A stretch of DNA of 64,000 bases from Pyrocephalus nanus. Its lineage: Eukaryota; Chordata; Aves; Passeriformes; Tyrannidae. Shown piece after piece: positions 39,431 to 51,234 of this stretch; position 1 is the stretch's first letter; each line of letters begins with the position of its first letter. Position numbers and translations under genes: made by a program. Under the pieces are notes generated by a model, which saw only the letters and a program-made list of their open reading frames with translations, had not been told where the DNA came from and made no database searches. Location: positions 7,671,501-7,735,500 of the forward strand of contig CM076267.1 in NCBI GenBank assembly GCA_038380795.1, written 5' to 3'.

Positions 39431-39735
39431 CTGGAGAGGGACTTTTTCAAGGGCACAGAGTGATAGGACAGGGGGGAATGGCTTCAAACTGAAAGAGTGT
39501 GGGTTTACATTGGATGTAGGGAAGAAATTCTTCTCTTTGAGGGTGGTGAGTCCCTAGAACAGGTTGCCCAGAGAAGCTGTGGATGCCCCATCCCTGGAAG
39601 CTCTCCAGGCCAGGTTGGACAGGGCTTGGAGCAACGTGCTCTAGTGGAAGATGTCCCTGCCCTTGGCAGTGGGGTTGGAATGAGATGATCTTTAAAGTCT
39701 CTTCCAACTTAAACTTCTCTATGATTCTATGATTT
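39431..39735 (+). mobile_element. CR1 LINE fragment, 3' end
   Basis: A 5'-truncated CR1 in sense orientation. It is the best preserved copy in the window, with AGTGATAGGACAGGGGGGAA, AACAGGTTGCCCAGAGAAGC, GGATGCCCCATCCCTGGAAG, CTTCCAAC and the terminal octamer repeated as CTATGATTCTATGATT. The 86-codon minus-strand frame across it is the familiar antisense shadow of CR1, not a gene. Confidence 0.95.
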
Positions 39736-42399
39736 ATTTTCCATTAATTACTCCTCAAGCTCCTAAGTGATTTATGCCTGGAGCATTTCTCCCTAGAGGG
39801 ATGCCCTGGTTAACTTGTGCTAGAATGTTCTAAAAGCTAAAAAAATAAATTTGCTTTTTTATGCTATACTGTGAATAAATACGACAGATGAAGGTCAAAA
39901 CAATTAGCCTAAAATTGCCAAATCAGACATGCTAAATATGGTCACTGTATTCAGGTTAATTCTTATTGAAGAGCATAGGCTTTGATTTAAGCAGTTAAAA
40001 ACAATCTGATGCCTGCAAATTATAGTTCAAAATCATGCATGATCAAGTATAAAAAAAATAGCTCTGGCTGAAAATTCAGTATTATGGCTATAAGAGTTGT
40101 CTCATTGTGAAGTCTTTAGTTAGTCCTTTGGTCCATGATTGCTGGCAAAAGACTGGACTATGTTTTGAAAAATTGATCAGTTTGTCAAATCTCAGGCTAA
40201 GAAGTGATTTAAAGTACTTCTGATTCGCAAAGAATACCTATTTACTTCCCCCTGACAACAAATGTCCATTTTTCACCCTGTTTGTATATCAATAAAAAAA
40301 ATAGTTAACTTCTGACTGCAAATGATTTTCATACTCAGGTGTTGGAAATGTCTTAAGTAGTCAGTATATCCTTCTGTAACTAATTAGGGAGTGCCCACCA
40401 GAAAATTGCTCACTGCCTTGTTCCACATTATCAGTTTAATTTGCTAATGAGGATCACCTTGTAAGCTGGGTATATAACCTTCTTCTGAAGGAGCTCTGGT
40501 TTTTGCCAGGCTTTCTCCTGGCAGGTAGGTGTGCTAATGTGGTCTCTAGTGCTTGAAGCTGTTTAGCTGATAATAATAGTAAGTAGAGTGGTGCAAAAAA
40601 ATCCTGGGTTCTATCATTGCTCTTCCTGAACCAGAAACTTCCTTGGAAATATTTGGATACCTGCTACTGCCTGGGTTTCACCTGCTTGTGAGTGCACACC
40701 CATGATCTTCTAAGGTACAGAACAAAAGTGCAAAGGTTCTAATTTAGTTTTCAAACTATGTTGCTTTCTGCTTTATCTCAGCTGGTGCCAGTGAAAGTAG
40801 TCGATTCATAGCACTGCATGTCGGACCAGATCCAGATTTTCCTTACTTGCAGGCTTTGCTTTCTTGAAGTTATTCTACATTTATTTTTCATTTGTGTGCA
40901 AGCAAAATAATCTACAAAATGTAGCCTAGGGAGTCCAGTGTTTCTTGTAAGATTTCTTCTCTGGCTGCTTGGATGAAATTTTTTTAGTGTGGACCTGTTT
41001 GAGGTAAGAGCTATTGTAGTGCAGAGCAGGCAGGAAAGAGATAGTAGAAATGATACTGAGGGATTGTTTGGGTGATATTTCTTGTCTTTGGATACCACAC
41101 TAGTGTTGTATCACTAGAAAAGGGATAAAAGTGACCAATTTAAATGTGACTGTGCAAATATTTTTTTAGCTTGTAGGTAGTTAGAATTCTGTGAATGCGG
41201 CTTGTGGAGACTGAGTGTTGTTTAAAAATCCTGTGATAGAGGGATATAGTTTCTGGTGGCTAAGCCAAAGGTCTGTTACTATTATTAATATATTTAAAAA
41301 GCAATGGGAAAAATCCAGTTATTAGTAGCATCTTATAGAGGTCCATGATAAAGAAGATGATAAGGGCAGCTATAAACTTGATGCTTTCAGCTCAGAAAAA
41401 AAAAAAGTCTCATAAAACCAAGTAAGATTATCTAGCTTCTGAAGAGATAAGGTGTCTGGTTTTTTGGTTGTGGGTCTAACAGAATAGAACATTATATTTA
41501 CTGCAAACTCTAACTTTTGCTTTAGTTTTGAAGATGAAAGCTTCCATTTCAGTAGTCTTTCTCAAGAATTTGAATGCTGTAGCCTATAGTACAATGTTAA
41601 TTTTACTTTAAACTCTAAAATAATTCAGGGAAGGACAGGCCCATATGACAGGCAAAAGCATTTGCTGTTTTGGCTCCTGGTAAAGCTTCACACCTGACTC
41701 TCTGCAAACCCAGATAAATCCAGATACGAGTGAATTTATTCTCTGCTCTTTATGTTTGCAGCTAAAACTCAAAGGTTTTATGAGTGGTCCTTGCTGGGAG
41801 CTAAGAAAAGACAAACCTTCCCTGTAGCACTGCAGTAATAGCTACAGTCTGCAACAATTTTCATGTAGTTCTATGCTGGTATACTATATGTGTGTTTATC
41901 CTAGTCAGTATTAATTTGATTGCAAAGAATAAGATTACTGAAAGTACATAAAAAATGGCTGAATATTTTTTTTAATTCCGAAAACATTCCTTACTTTAGG
42001 TTGAATCTAAAAAACGTCAGAGAAAAGTTGGAGGAATGGTTTACTAAAAATTCAGAAAGTTTAAAGAATAGAATTCAGAACTGTCAGAGAAAACTAAGTT
42101 TGGATTTATTAATACAAAATAACTCTTATATGGACTTAGTTCACAGTTGCTGGAAGACCTAATCAGTCTAAATAATAATGTACCAGCACTACTAACCTTA
42201 TAGGTGCACAGTAAACTATGTCAATGAGCTAAGAAGCCACTGGAAAACAATGCAGCTGAAAAACTTAAATCAGTGAGCTAAGAAACTAATGTGGCTGAAA
42301 AACTCAAACACTGGTGCAGTGTGGAAACCTCAGGAACCATTAGCTTGTGATGGAGCCAAGGCAGTTGGTTATGGGGACAGAGCAACTGGCAACATCAGT
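39736..42399. other. Intron 1 segment without recognised genes
   Basis: AT-rich intronic sequence. It contains one acceptor-donor junction of interest (CTTTCTCCTGGCAG|GTAGGT, donor at 40525) and, near its end, an imperfect direct repeat at 42222-42310. No coding or RNA gene is supported. Confidence 0.5.
42222..42310 (+). repeat. Imperfect tandem duplication (about 40-48 bp unit)
   Basis: CAATGAGCTAAGAAGCCACT...GCAGCTGAAAAACTTAAA (from 42222) is echoed by CAGTGAGCTAAGAAACTAAT...GGCTGAAAAACTCAAA (from 42271). The second copy lacks a few bases. It lies just upstream of the LINE-derived fragment and may belong to the same old insertion. Confidence 0.6.
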
Positions 42400-42690
42400 T
42401 TTTCGATGGAGCTTCCCATAGATTGGTTCTGGGATCAATCATTCTTTAATGCTTTCATTAATGACCTTGGCACAGAGATGAGCATGCTTAAATGATTTGC
42501 TGAAACGCAGAGCTAAGAGGATTTGTCAATAAGGCATGAGATGACCTACAGGAAGCATTGTATGACCTTGATTGTAGTAATAGAAATGAAATGAAATTGA
42601 ATAACACAAGGGTCTTTCTCCTGGAGGGTAGTAGTAGGAATGCTAGGTATCAACTGGGAGCTGATTTTGCTATATATCAAAGCCTGGGAT
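42400..42690 (+). mobile_element. Old LINE fragment, CR1-like reverse-transcriptase region
   Basis: A degraded copy of the C-terminal reverse-transcriptase region of a CR1-type LINE. Translation gives FFNAFINDLGTEM, close to the family's FNIFINDLD stretch. It is followed, after a stop codon, by FAET where the catalytic FADD box is expected. Downstream, AATGAAATGAAATTGAATA and the GGTATCAACTGGGAGCTGATTTT block follow the CR1 order. Stops and lost catalytic residues show it is dead. It is clearly older than the CR1 3' ends nearby. Confidence 0.6.
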
Positions 42691-43830
42691 GCAGGCTTTC
42701 AGTGTACAGTAGGTACAGTCAAGCCTTTTCATTCTTACAGTTATCTTTTAAGCTTATGAAACAGGTTTTGTGATTATAGAAGAGTTAATGCATGAGTTTT
42801 CAATAGTTTTTCTTTAATTGCATGTCTTGCCTGATTGATGAGCTGTTATGTCTGCATGTAAGAACATGAACCTGATGGGGTGAGTGAGGCAAGGAACCTA
42901 CCTCCTCATATTTATCTGGGAGATAGGAAGGGGAAAGAAAGAGAGAAGAAGCAAATAAAGAAAATGCAGCATTCACACACTTCATCTTGATCAGCAGTTC
43001 ATTTACATATTAGCTGAATGTATGTTTTCTCCCCATCGAGATCAGAGGGTTCTGCGAAGAGCTCGAGGAAAGCTTTGGGCTGCACTTTAATGCTCTCATC
43101 CTCAAACACTTCATGTGCACAAACACCAGGGCAGCACTGAAGAGCTAGTTTAGCCTGTGGGTGTGTGGTTTTACTCACCAGCAGGGACTCTCCATGGACC
43201 CAGTGCCTCAGGAAACATCTTCCGGCTCCTCTGTGGTTCCTCCATGGGCTGCAGGGAAATACCACCCCAGTGCCTGGCCGGGTGCTGCAGGGCTGTTTTT
43301 CACACTTTCCCCTCACTGCTGGGCAGTGTTTTTCCCTTTCTCAAACAGCTTTTCTCTGAGATGCCACCGAGGGGACTCAGCCATGCCCTTGATGGGGCTG
43401 CTGCAGAACTGGCCTCTCCTTAGCTGCCCCACAGGCCCCCCCCAGCACAGCACACTGGGGAAAGTGGGACAAATGTCAGGAATTTGGGAAATCCTTGGTA
43501 CTGAGGTGTGTGGCTCATACTGTGTTTGGCAGACTCAAGAGGAGAGACTCAGGAAACACCGGTCCTCCCTTTGGATTCGGGGCAGGAAATGGCTGGAGAG
43601 TGTGTGTCCTCAGTCACAGACGGCTCATCCACTGCCCTGATGCCACCAAATGGGGAAAAGGCAAAGAAATGTGGAAAAACTAACCAAATAGGTGTGTAAC
43701 TCACATTGCAGTGATGTGTGTAGTAATATTGATATGACATATTTAGAAGCCTCCCCCCTGCCCTCCAGTAATGCTCCTCTGGCTGCGGGGTGGGCTAGTC
43801 CATCAGGCCAGTCCAGCTGGTAACACAGAC
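42691..43830. other. Intron 1 segment including a GC-richer island, 43.0-43.6 kb
   Basis: The stretch from about 43000 to 43650 is richer in G and C than its neighbours and has open frames on both strands (159 codons plus, 105 codons minus). The 3' part of the minus frame looks exon-like (listed separately). I recognise no repeat family here. It lies between two LINE-derived pieces. Confidence 0.45.
43002..43136 (-). pseudogene. Exon-like minus-strand frame of unknown origin
   Basis: Read on the minus strand, this stretch is open and has a natural-looking composition, with residues EVFEDESIKVQPKAFLELF followed by AEPSDLDGEKTYIQ, acidic and hydrophobic alternation, and a stop at 42999-43001. 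A CTCTTCAG precedes it and could be a splice acceptor. I do not recognise the protein. It could be an exon of an antisense gene, a retrocopy fragment or chance. A consensus donor CTG|GTGAGT also lies on this strand at 43178, but only about 40 nt from that acceptor, too close for a normal vertebrate intron. Confidence 0.2.
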
Positions 43831-44098
43831 CTCTTGTCAGGACAGGATGAGGGGTTATGGTTTTAAACTGAAAGAGAAGAGATTTAAATTGGGTACAAGG
43901 AAGAAATTCCCTGCTGTGAGGGTAGCGAGGCACTGGTACAGGCTGCCCAGAGAAGCTTCATCCCTGGAAGTGTTCAAGACCAGGTCGGATGTGACTTTGA
44001 GCAACCTGGTGTAGTGGAAGCTGTCCATGCTGATGGCAAGGTGGTTGGAATGTGATGAACTTTAAGGTCCCTTCCAAACTGAAGCATTCCATTCTATA
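43831..44098 (+). mobile_element. CR1 LINE fragment, 3' end
   Basis: A 5'-truncated sense CR1: GACAGGATGAGGGGTTATGG, AAGAAATTCCCTGCTGTGAG, CTGCCCAGAGAAGC, CATCCCTGGAAGTGTTCAAG, TAAGGTCCCTTCC and a 3' end CCATTCTATAAT. The usual GGATGCCC block before CATCCCTGG is deleted. Confidence 0.92.
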
Positions 44099-44127
44099 AT
44101 AAATGGGTCAGGAAAAAAAAATTGGAG

Positions 44128-44230
44128 AGCTTCAGACTGGTTTAATGTATTCATTAATGGCCTTGACATAAATATTACAAGTGTGCTTAGAGAATTTGCT
44201 GAAAATGCAAAACCAAGAAGCTCTAGAGGA
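44128..44230 (+). mobile_element. Old LINE fragment, CR1-like reverse-transcriptase region
   Basis: This short piece translates as WFNVFINGLDINITSVL followed by FAEN. It aligns with the same CR1-type reverse-transcriptase segment seen at 42.4 kb, again with the FADD catalytic box lost. It starts 30 bp after the 3' end of the preceding CR1, so the younger CR1 may have inserted next to, or into, an older LINE. The two reverse-transcriptase pieces may be separate insertions or one duplicated segment. Confidence 0.6.
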
Positions 44231-45447
44231 ATAAACCTGCTGGCCTGGGAGGCTTTGCTCAGTTTGGGATGACCTAAAATTAATTCTTCATCTCTTTTGG
44301 TCACTGAAGTGAAACACTGTTTTTTGCACTGTTCTAGTAATAATAGCATTTATTTATGATGTGCTTTCCTGCCTTTGATGTAGTGCTGCTGGCAGGAGCA
44401 GAGAGAAAGATGAACACGAATGTTCATTTATTTCTGGAAGAAAGCAGAAGACTGAAAGAAACCAAATGGGAAGAAAATACGTTCAAGCTAGTAAAGAGTA
44501 AACACCATGGGGGAAAAATGTTATATATTTTGCCAAAGCATCCACATGTGGATTTATCACAGTGGAGAATTTTCTTCAGGTGAAATAGCCAGGTTTCTTA
44601 AGTTTGTATCGAGGCCTTTAAAAATGGGTATCGTTGTTACTGTATTAACTTGAAACATCCAGTGGAAATTTTGAAATTACTCAAATATAAAACTATGGCA
44701 TGGGTGCACTTCCTGACCAACAGTTACCTTTAATTATCCTGCTCTACCTGAGATGTTCTGTCTGGCAAGAGGGAGGAAAGCCAAAGCACTGCACTCACTA
44801 TTTGCTGAAAAGAAGTCAATGAACACATAAATACAGTAATTTGTACCAAAATAGATTCAGGGATGAAGAGTATCTAAATGATGTGGGAGCTCTTGTTTAT
44901 TCTTGAGTTTGTCTCCCTGAGCAGTCCAGGATCCACATGACTACTTAGCCATGGTAGATGGACAATAAAGCACTGATTTATCTTGCAAGTCTTGGCATCA
45001 CTGACAGTGGAGAAAGGGAAAGTTTTCTTCTGGCAGGTCCCCTGTGAGCGTTTTATCTTCTTGCAGTGTTTTGACTGCTGCAGGCATGGCCACGTGTGTG
45101 AAACAGCTAAACAGATGGAAAGAAAAATGGGAGAGCAATGAAGGAAAGGGCACACAGGTTCAGAAGTAGTCTCCATAGCAGATTCGTATTAATGCTTCAG
45201 TGCTAAACTGTTTTTTGGTGAGTGTGCTTACCAGTGTGATCCTGAGTGTGATGTGGAAAGTCTCTTTGGGTTTTTAACATATTTGATGGCTCTGGGTTTG
45301 GGTTTCAGCATAATTCTGGTTCACCTGAGGTTATATTTTGCTGGATAGCTCTGGGGTCATCAGAGGTGGCCAGTGATGCCCATCATGATAAGCACTACTT
45401 AGGGAGCACCCAAAAGCTGTATTACAGCCTTAATGGAATTTCCACTT

Positions 45448-45465
45448 AAAAAAAAAAAAAAAAAA
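45448..45465. repeat. Poly-A run (18 nt) with adjacent short hairpin
   Basis: Eighteen A are followed by GCTTACTGAGAGAAGCTTT, which with the last three A can form a 7-bp stem (AAAGCTT/AAGCTTT). No retroelement is attached. Confidence 0.7.
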
Positions 45466-48400
45466 GCTTACTGAGAGAAGCTTTAATTCAGTACTGTGCA
45501 ACATGTGTGCTTTAAGAGTGGGAGTGTATCTGATAGCTTTCGAGGTCATTTTTCTTTATTGTAGATTTATAGCAGCTGTGTAACAATTATTGTGTAATGG
45601 ATATCTTCTTTTTTTAGAGTATGCAGAATTGATTTTTTTGGTGAATTACTGATTGGATTGCTTTTATACTTAAAACAGCACTGGACAATCAAGTATATAA
45701 GTTAGTTTGATCTCTCAGATACTTTGATTAACTATGACCAGCTAAAGCTTTAGGCATATTTGTCAAGACAATTACAGAATCTAGAAACTGGAAAGGCCTC
45801 TTAACTCTAGTCCTTCTCCTTAGTGGACGGGGAGTTTGCTAGGTGTTTATTATGTTTACTACTAGTTTCCTCATTATCCCCCCATTAATTCTAGACTTAT
45901 CAAGGGTTGTGATTTTATTTTTTTCTTTTAGTGGATTTTTTTTTTCCCACAAGATATCAGTAATTGAACTATATTAAGCACTTGGGTGAAAATGTCCTTG
46001 AAGCTGTATCTACTTCCCTTGGGACAAAACTTCATCTTTAGTCAGGATGGTCTCTTGATATTCAGGTTAAGTTTCTGCTAAAGCTTTCTCTGTCACCTTG
46101 TTGGTGCTCTGAGAGGAAGGTGTAGGGTGGCCCTGATGCTCATTATTGTTAGTAAGATGAAGACTTGTTATTAGACTGGAAAAGAATTATACAGATGTTA
46201 AAGCAAAAGACAAAAAGCTTGAATCTGTAAATGTGAGGAGACATTCCCAATAGATTAGTCACAGTGTGAAGGGTACTGAAGAACCTTGTATTTTCTTTGT
46301 TTTCATGAAAAGGGATAAATGGTACTGTATCCTACATTTGCAGGGTGGACTTTTCACTTGCTGATTTTACATAAATAAATAGCCTTGTGTTCTAAATAAG
46401 TTGCTAAAGAATTCTCCATTTCTGTTCTGTACTCTTCTTTCTCTCTTGCTGGCACTTGCACAATCATGGTTGTGTGTTGTATTATTGATAGCACCCTAAC
46501 ATCCAGCTCTCCTTCTGCCTTCAGTTTATCCTTCCTCCATGGAATTTATATACAATTACTTCAGTATTCAAACACCTCAGTCTTTATTGCTTTTTCCAGT
46601 TCCCCTATGAATTGGGCAAATGCAGTTAATCTCATTTGAGCAGTACAGGACTAAGGTGCTTGAAAACTAAAGGCCATAAACCAAAAGGTATTTAGGTACT
46701 TTACACATTTAGGTGCCTAATGTGATATTCTAAAGCATCCAAATACATTAAACTCTAGATTAGAACTCCTGTTCCCTCTGATGGAAATTAAGTACTTAAC
46801 TCATCTGGATGTTGTTGAAAAATATGGGTGGCTGCCAACCTGTCTCTCTTCATATTTAGTTACATAAATTTTTGAAAACACAAGTGTAGATGACTTGCTC
46901 TCTGCTACACAGGAAGACCTCCAACAGATAACCTATTACATGAACATTTTTTTTTCAGTTTGTCTGTTTTATATCAATTAGTTATTCTACTTAAACGATA
47001 ATTTGTAATACTTTATTGTGAAATATTATAAATATGGTACTTTAGCTATCAAGTTGCTAAGGAATTCAGCAGCAGTACCACACTTAGTTTGAATCATGTT
47101 TAGGTTATCTCTCTCCTAAATCAGCTGTTTCCTTAATGGCATTTATCAAAGCATTTTTTGAAGCTGTTATGGCTTAATGCAGAGTGTATTGTTTCAGTTA
47201 GGAGGAAGGAGATTTTGTACCAACACTTAGGTTTCTGGATGAAAGCTATGTTTCATATTTCTGTTATTTAAACCATAATGGTGTTTGATAAAGTGATAAA
47301 ATATAACAGCTGCATTTTACACTCCTGAATTAAATCACTTAAGTCTGGGGTGCTGCATTATTGCATCTTTATTGCAAGGTTTCTGAAAGCCCCAGAAAGC
47401 CACAGATGTGACATTATCTGAAGGCTGTGAGAGGGTCCTGGCAGAGTTCCCTGTGAACTTGTGTTCTCCAGCAGCTGCTCCATGCACACATCAGGCATCC
47501 TCCTCCTGCCTCAAGGCAGAACAAAACAAGAAGCAGACTCTGACACTGGGCACATCCATCCTGGGGTCTGTACTTGCATTTTGGAGGTAGATGTCAGACC
47601 CCACTGGACCAACTCCCCCCAGTGTTTGTACTCAATCCCAAAACCCCATGGCTGCACAAATCTATGCCTGGCACTGACTCCCTGCCATCATCTCCATAGT
47701 GCATGGCCTCTGTTTTAGACTAAAATCAGTCTTGAACCTTAAAATCTCCACCCCCACAAGTGCCCCCAGAGCAAGTGAAAAGCACCTGGAGAAGATGAGC
47801 CTGACTTCTGGCCATGGCAGGGGTTTCCTGAAGTGAGGCTGAAGTGTCTGGACCTGGGCTGAGGGCTCTGGGCAGAAAAAGGAGAGGACCAGAGAATGGT
47901 ACTGGCCTTTACTTCTCTCCAAATTACCCTCAAAAAACCCTGCTGGATTGGTTTTCTGCAGTACTATTAGCTGGATCAAGCATCACATGTGTTCAGTTGT
48001 AAGGGCCTCACCGTCTGATGGTTAAGGGGCTAAAGGGCAATTACAGGTGTTAGATCAGTATCAGTGAGTGGCAATTCCACTTTAGGCTGAACTCCAGCAC
48101 CTGGTGGCTTGGAAGCTGAAGCTACACCTTCACTGTCCCCTTCACTGCAGCGACGGCCTCTGCACACCTAAGGGGGCATGGCTGGGGCTGGCTTTCTGAT
48201 CTACCACTAAGATAATGCAATTAAAATTTACTTCCATAAGTTTAAACATCATAGCTTCCTTTTGTAAAGTTCTCAGTGTGAGACATGTCTGGGAGTGTTT
48301 CATATTCAAACACTTTAAAATATTTTTCCTCCTTTTTATTCCCCTGTGGAAGAGACTTACATTGAAAACTAATTTAAAAGGGCTGCAACTTTTTGAAAGA

Positions 48401-48967
48401 AGCACCAAGTCACTTTATCAAGTAATAATTTGTTTTCTAAATGGTTTAAATATAATTGAAATCAAAATAATTTATAGCAGCAAGCAACACTTCTGTCATT
48501 TAGTTCAGACCTATTTATAGCCTACAGCATTAAAATTGGAATTAAAACCCCCACACTTTCTTTTAATGAAACAATCATTCATCTTCCACTCTCCAATTAA
48601 TAGAACATAATTGTATTTTTTACTGTGAAAATTTCTTTCTACACCCCTGGAAGTAGTTAACACTGTATTTGATTTTAGCCACCCACAGGATATAACAAAA
48701 AGAAATCTGTCTTAAGAAGAATTTTGTGGGTGGCCCTTTCATGTTGAACTGAATTCACACTTTAAGTTGAAATAGCTTAAATCTACTTGGGTAGTGGATT
48801 GCTTTCATAGTTTTATGTGGATAGAATTTAGGAGGGTTTTTTTAATGACTGAGTAACTTTTTCATGTCTCCTGCCGAACAAGGCTGAGTACATCTTATAG
48901 TCAGATTCTTCAGACAGGGTATTCTGAAATAAAGAAATGAGGAAAATGCAAACTGTAAAATCTGACT

Positions 48968-48986
48968 GTGCCTCCCGGTGGCAGCA
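48968..48986 (+). promoter_or_regulatory. CTCF-like binding site
   Basis: GCCTCCCGGTGGCAGCA fits the CTCF core (CCnSYnGRKGGCRSY) at nearly all strongly constrained positions, including GG, GGC and the CC pair. Two bases usually A are T and C. It is in plus orientation about 37.8 kb into intron 1. Occupancy is inferred from the motif only. Confidence 0.45.
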
Positions 48987-51210
48987 TGATGCAATTCCTG
49001 TCTGCTGGAAGGCAAATGACTGTAACACCAGTGAGTAATTGATTGTGGAGAATACATTTAGCTGAGTAAAACTCAGATTTTTCTCAGCTCTGATACCAAT
49101 CAGCACCATTTTTAATAGATAAAATCAGCATCTTTTCCGTTTTGTGTGTGGCTTTCATTTTTAATGACGTTTTCATCAGTATAAACATTATTCTTTTGGA
49201 ATGTAAGCCTGTTTTTACTATAAAATATGGCATATGTGTGTGACATAATAAATGTCTTGATTCTGGATGTTGCTGAAAATCTGTGCCTATGACGCTGAAA
49301 GAAGATCTTAGAAATATTTAGCTGCAGTTACGCAGCCACTTTACTGTGACATAGCCCAGAGCAACCCCATTCCCCTCCCAGAGGACAGAAGGTCCACGTG
49401 GCAGAAAAAACAGAAGGGGTTTCATGTGCACATGATTTTCATATTTTACGGGAGGAAACTCTGAGCACAATTCACAGCAATGTTCCCGTGTCATGTTCAC
49501 ACAATGCTGTACAAGGTGCCAAAAACACAGTGCATCTTTCTGTAGGGTCTTTTCTACCATCAAAGAATCTCTGTGTAAAATAGAGTCCAGGAAAGATTAC
49601 TGCCATGGGTGCAGCCTCTCTACTTCTACCTCCTCCTAGGGTGACATCTGATTAGTCTTCTCTGATTTGCCTAAAGCCTTTCTAAAGCAAGTGGAAAGAA
49701 TCAGTATAGAACCTGTTGTTTAGCATTTACCATAAACAACATTTTAATGTAATATCCAGGTAATGGAAGCATTTCCTACTGTGTACTGAAGCTTGGTATT
49801 GTAAAGGTCTCTGTCTACTCCTGTGGCTTTCAATGCAAAGAGCTGTTATGATGTACTGATCTCGCTGGTTCCTGCCATTTAATTCTTTTGTAGATGAGGA
49901 ATTTGAGGGTCAGGAAGATATGGTGTTTATGTTCAGTTGTAGAATGAAAAAGCTGTGCTGGGCAATGGCTGAAAGCTCAAAGCATGTACCAAGGGCCTGC
50001 TTTGGAAGGTACCTAAAATTTAAAATTTCACTTTTGTAATAGAGGAGTATTAAATGGCTGAAATTTCTTTTTTCCATTTATTCTTCTTCTCTGAATATAA
50101 AACTGTCATTCCATCCCCAGTGGCTAAAACTTACTTTTCTGGAGATCTTCATGTGGTTTCAAGTAATAGTTACATTTACAACTCAAAATCGCTCCACAAT
50201 TTTTATTTGCCTTTTTCCAAAATAGGCCATGTTTCTAAGGTCAAACTGCATAAGGTATATGTAAATGAGGACTACCAAAAAAACAAGTGTCTCTTCTGTT
50301 TTGCAAAGCCTTTTTTCTTTTTTTCGTGTCTCCTCTCACTAAAAACTTTCTGCTCCTGATGGTTATATCTTGCCAACTCTGTCCTCATACACACTTTCCA
50401 TTTGCACCTCATCATCACATCCTTTGTTGTCTTGTCTTCACTTGAATTATGTTATCTGCTGCTAAAATTCCTCAGAGGTTTGAATGGGCAGCCCATTTAT
50501 AGAATGACTTTTTTTGGCCTACCTTTCAGATGTTTTGTCTGTCTTAGATGGGATGGGGGGTTACCTCTTCCCTACAGTTCGAGCTGTTTTGGTTTTTTCA
50601 CCTCCAAAGTCACTCTCTCATGTCCTGCTTGTAGTTGTCACTGATGACTTCCAGGAGAAATACCATGTATAGAAGCTGATTGTAGATAAAATCTCTTGGT
50701 ATTATCAGCAAATTGTGTTCACAGGGAGAGGCAGTAAAGGAAAATGAGATTTCTGATAACTGGAGTCATAAAATAACATTCCTGGTGGCAAATTTTTGTG
50801 TGTCATCTTTGGACTGTGGGGTTTTGTAGTCTTCCTGGGAAGAGAACAGAATTTGTGGAGACTGACTGAAATTTAGTACTGTGAGAAATACTGACGAAGA
50901 ACAAACATATCTGGGCATTTTTTCTTGATTTCAAAATCAGATGTCGAGGTTATTATATACCAAAGTAACTGTACTACATTGTGAAGCTGATCCATGTAGA
51001 GAATCCCAAACCTGAAGATTTCGTTCCTTGCTTTTGACCTTCTGATTTAATGTTGATATGGCCCTGTGTGATTCTTTCAGGAGAGGTGATAGCACAGTTG
51101 CTGATTTTGTTACTTTGGAAATCTTTCTGCCATGGAAATCCCAACTTGTACCCCTTCTTTTCTTCCATTTCTTGTCTGTATTTCCTCATTTCATCTTTCT
51201 ATTCTCTATT

Positions 51211-51234
51211 CCACCCCACCCCCCCCTACCCCCC
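51211..51234 (-). promoter_or_regulatory. C-rich tract, minus-strand G-quadruplex candidate
   Basis: Runs of 4, 8 and 6 C are separated by A and TA. The 8-C run can supply two tracts, so the minus strand meets the four-tract quadruplex pattern and the plus strand an i-motif pattern. It is a low-complexity site and its function is unknown. Confidence 0.4.

Noticed and set aside
39447..39707. 86-codon minus-strand frame
   Set aside because: It is the common antisense shadow frame of a CR1 3' end, not a gene.
48000..48200. Possible tRNA-derived SINE (GGCCTCACCGTCTGATGGTTAAG)
   Set aside because: No clear A-box/B-box spacing or tRNA fold could be drawn and no A-tail follows.
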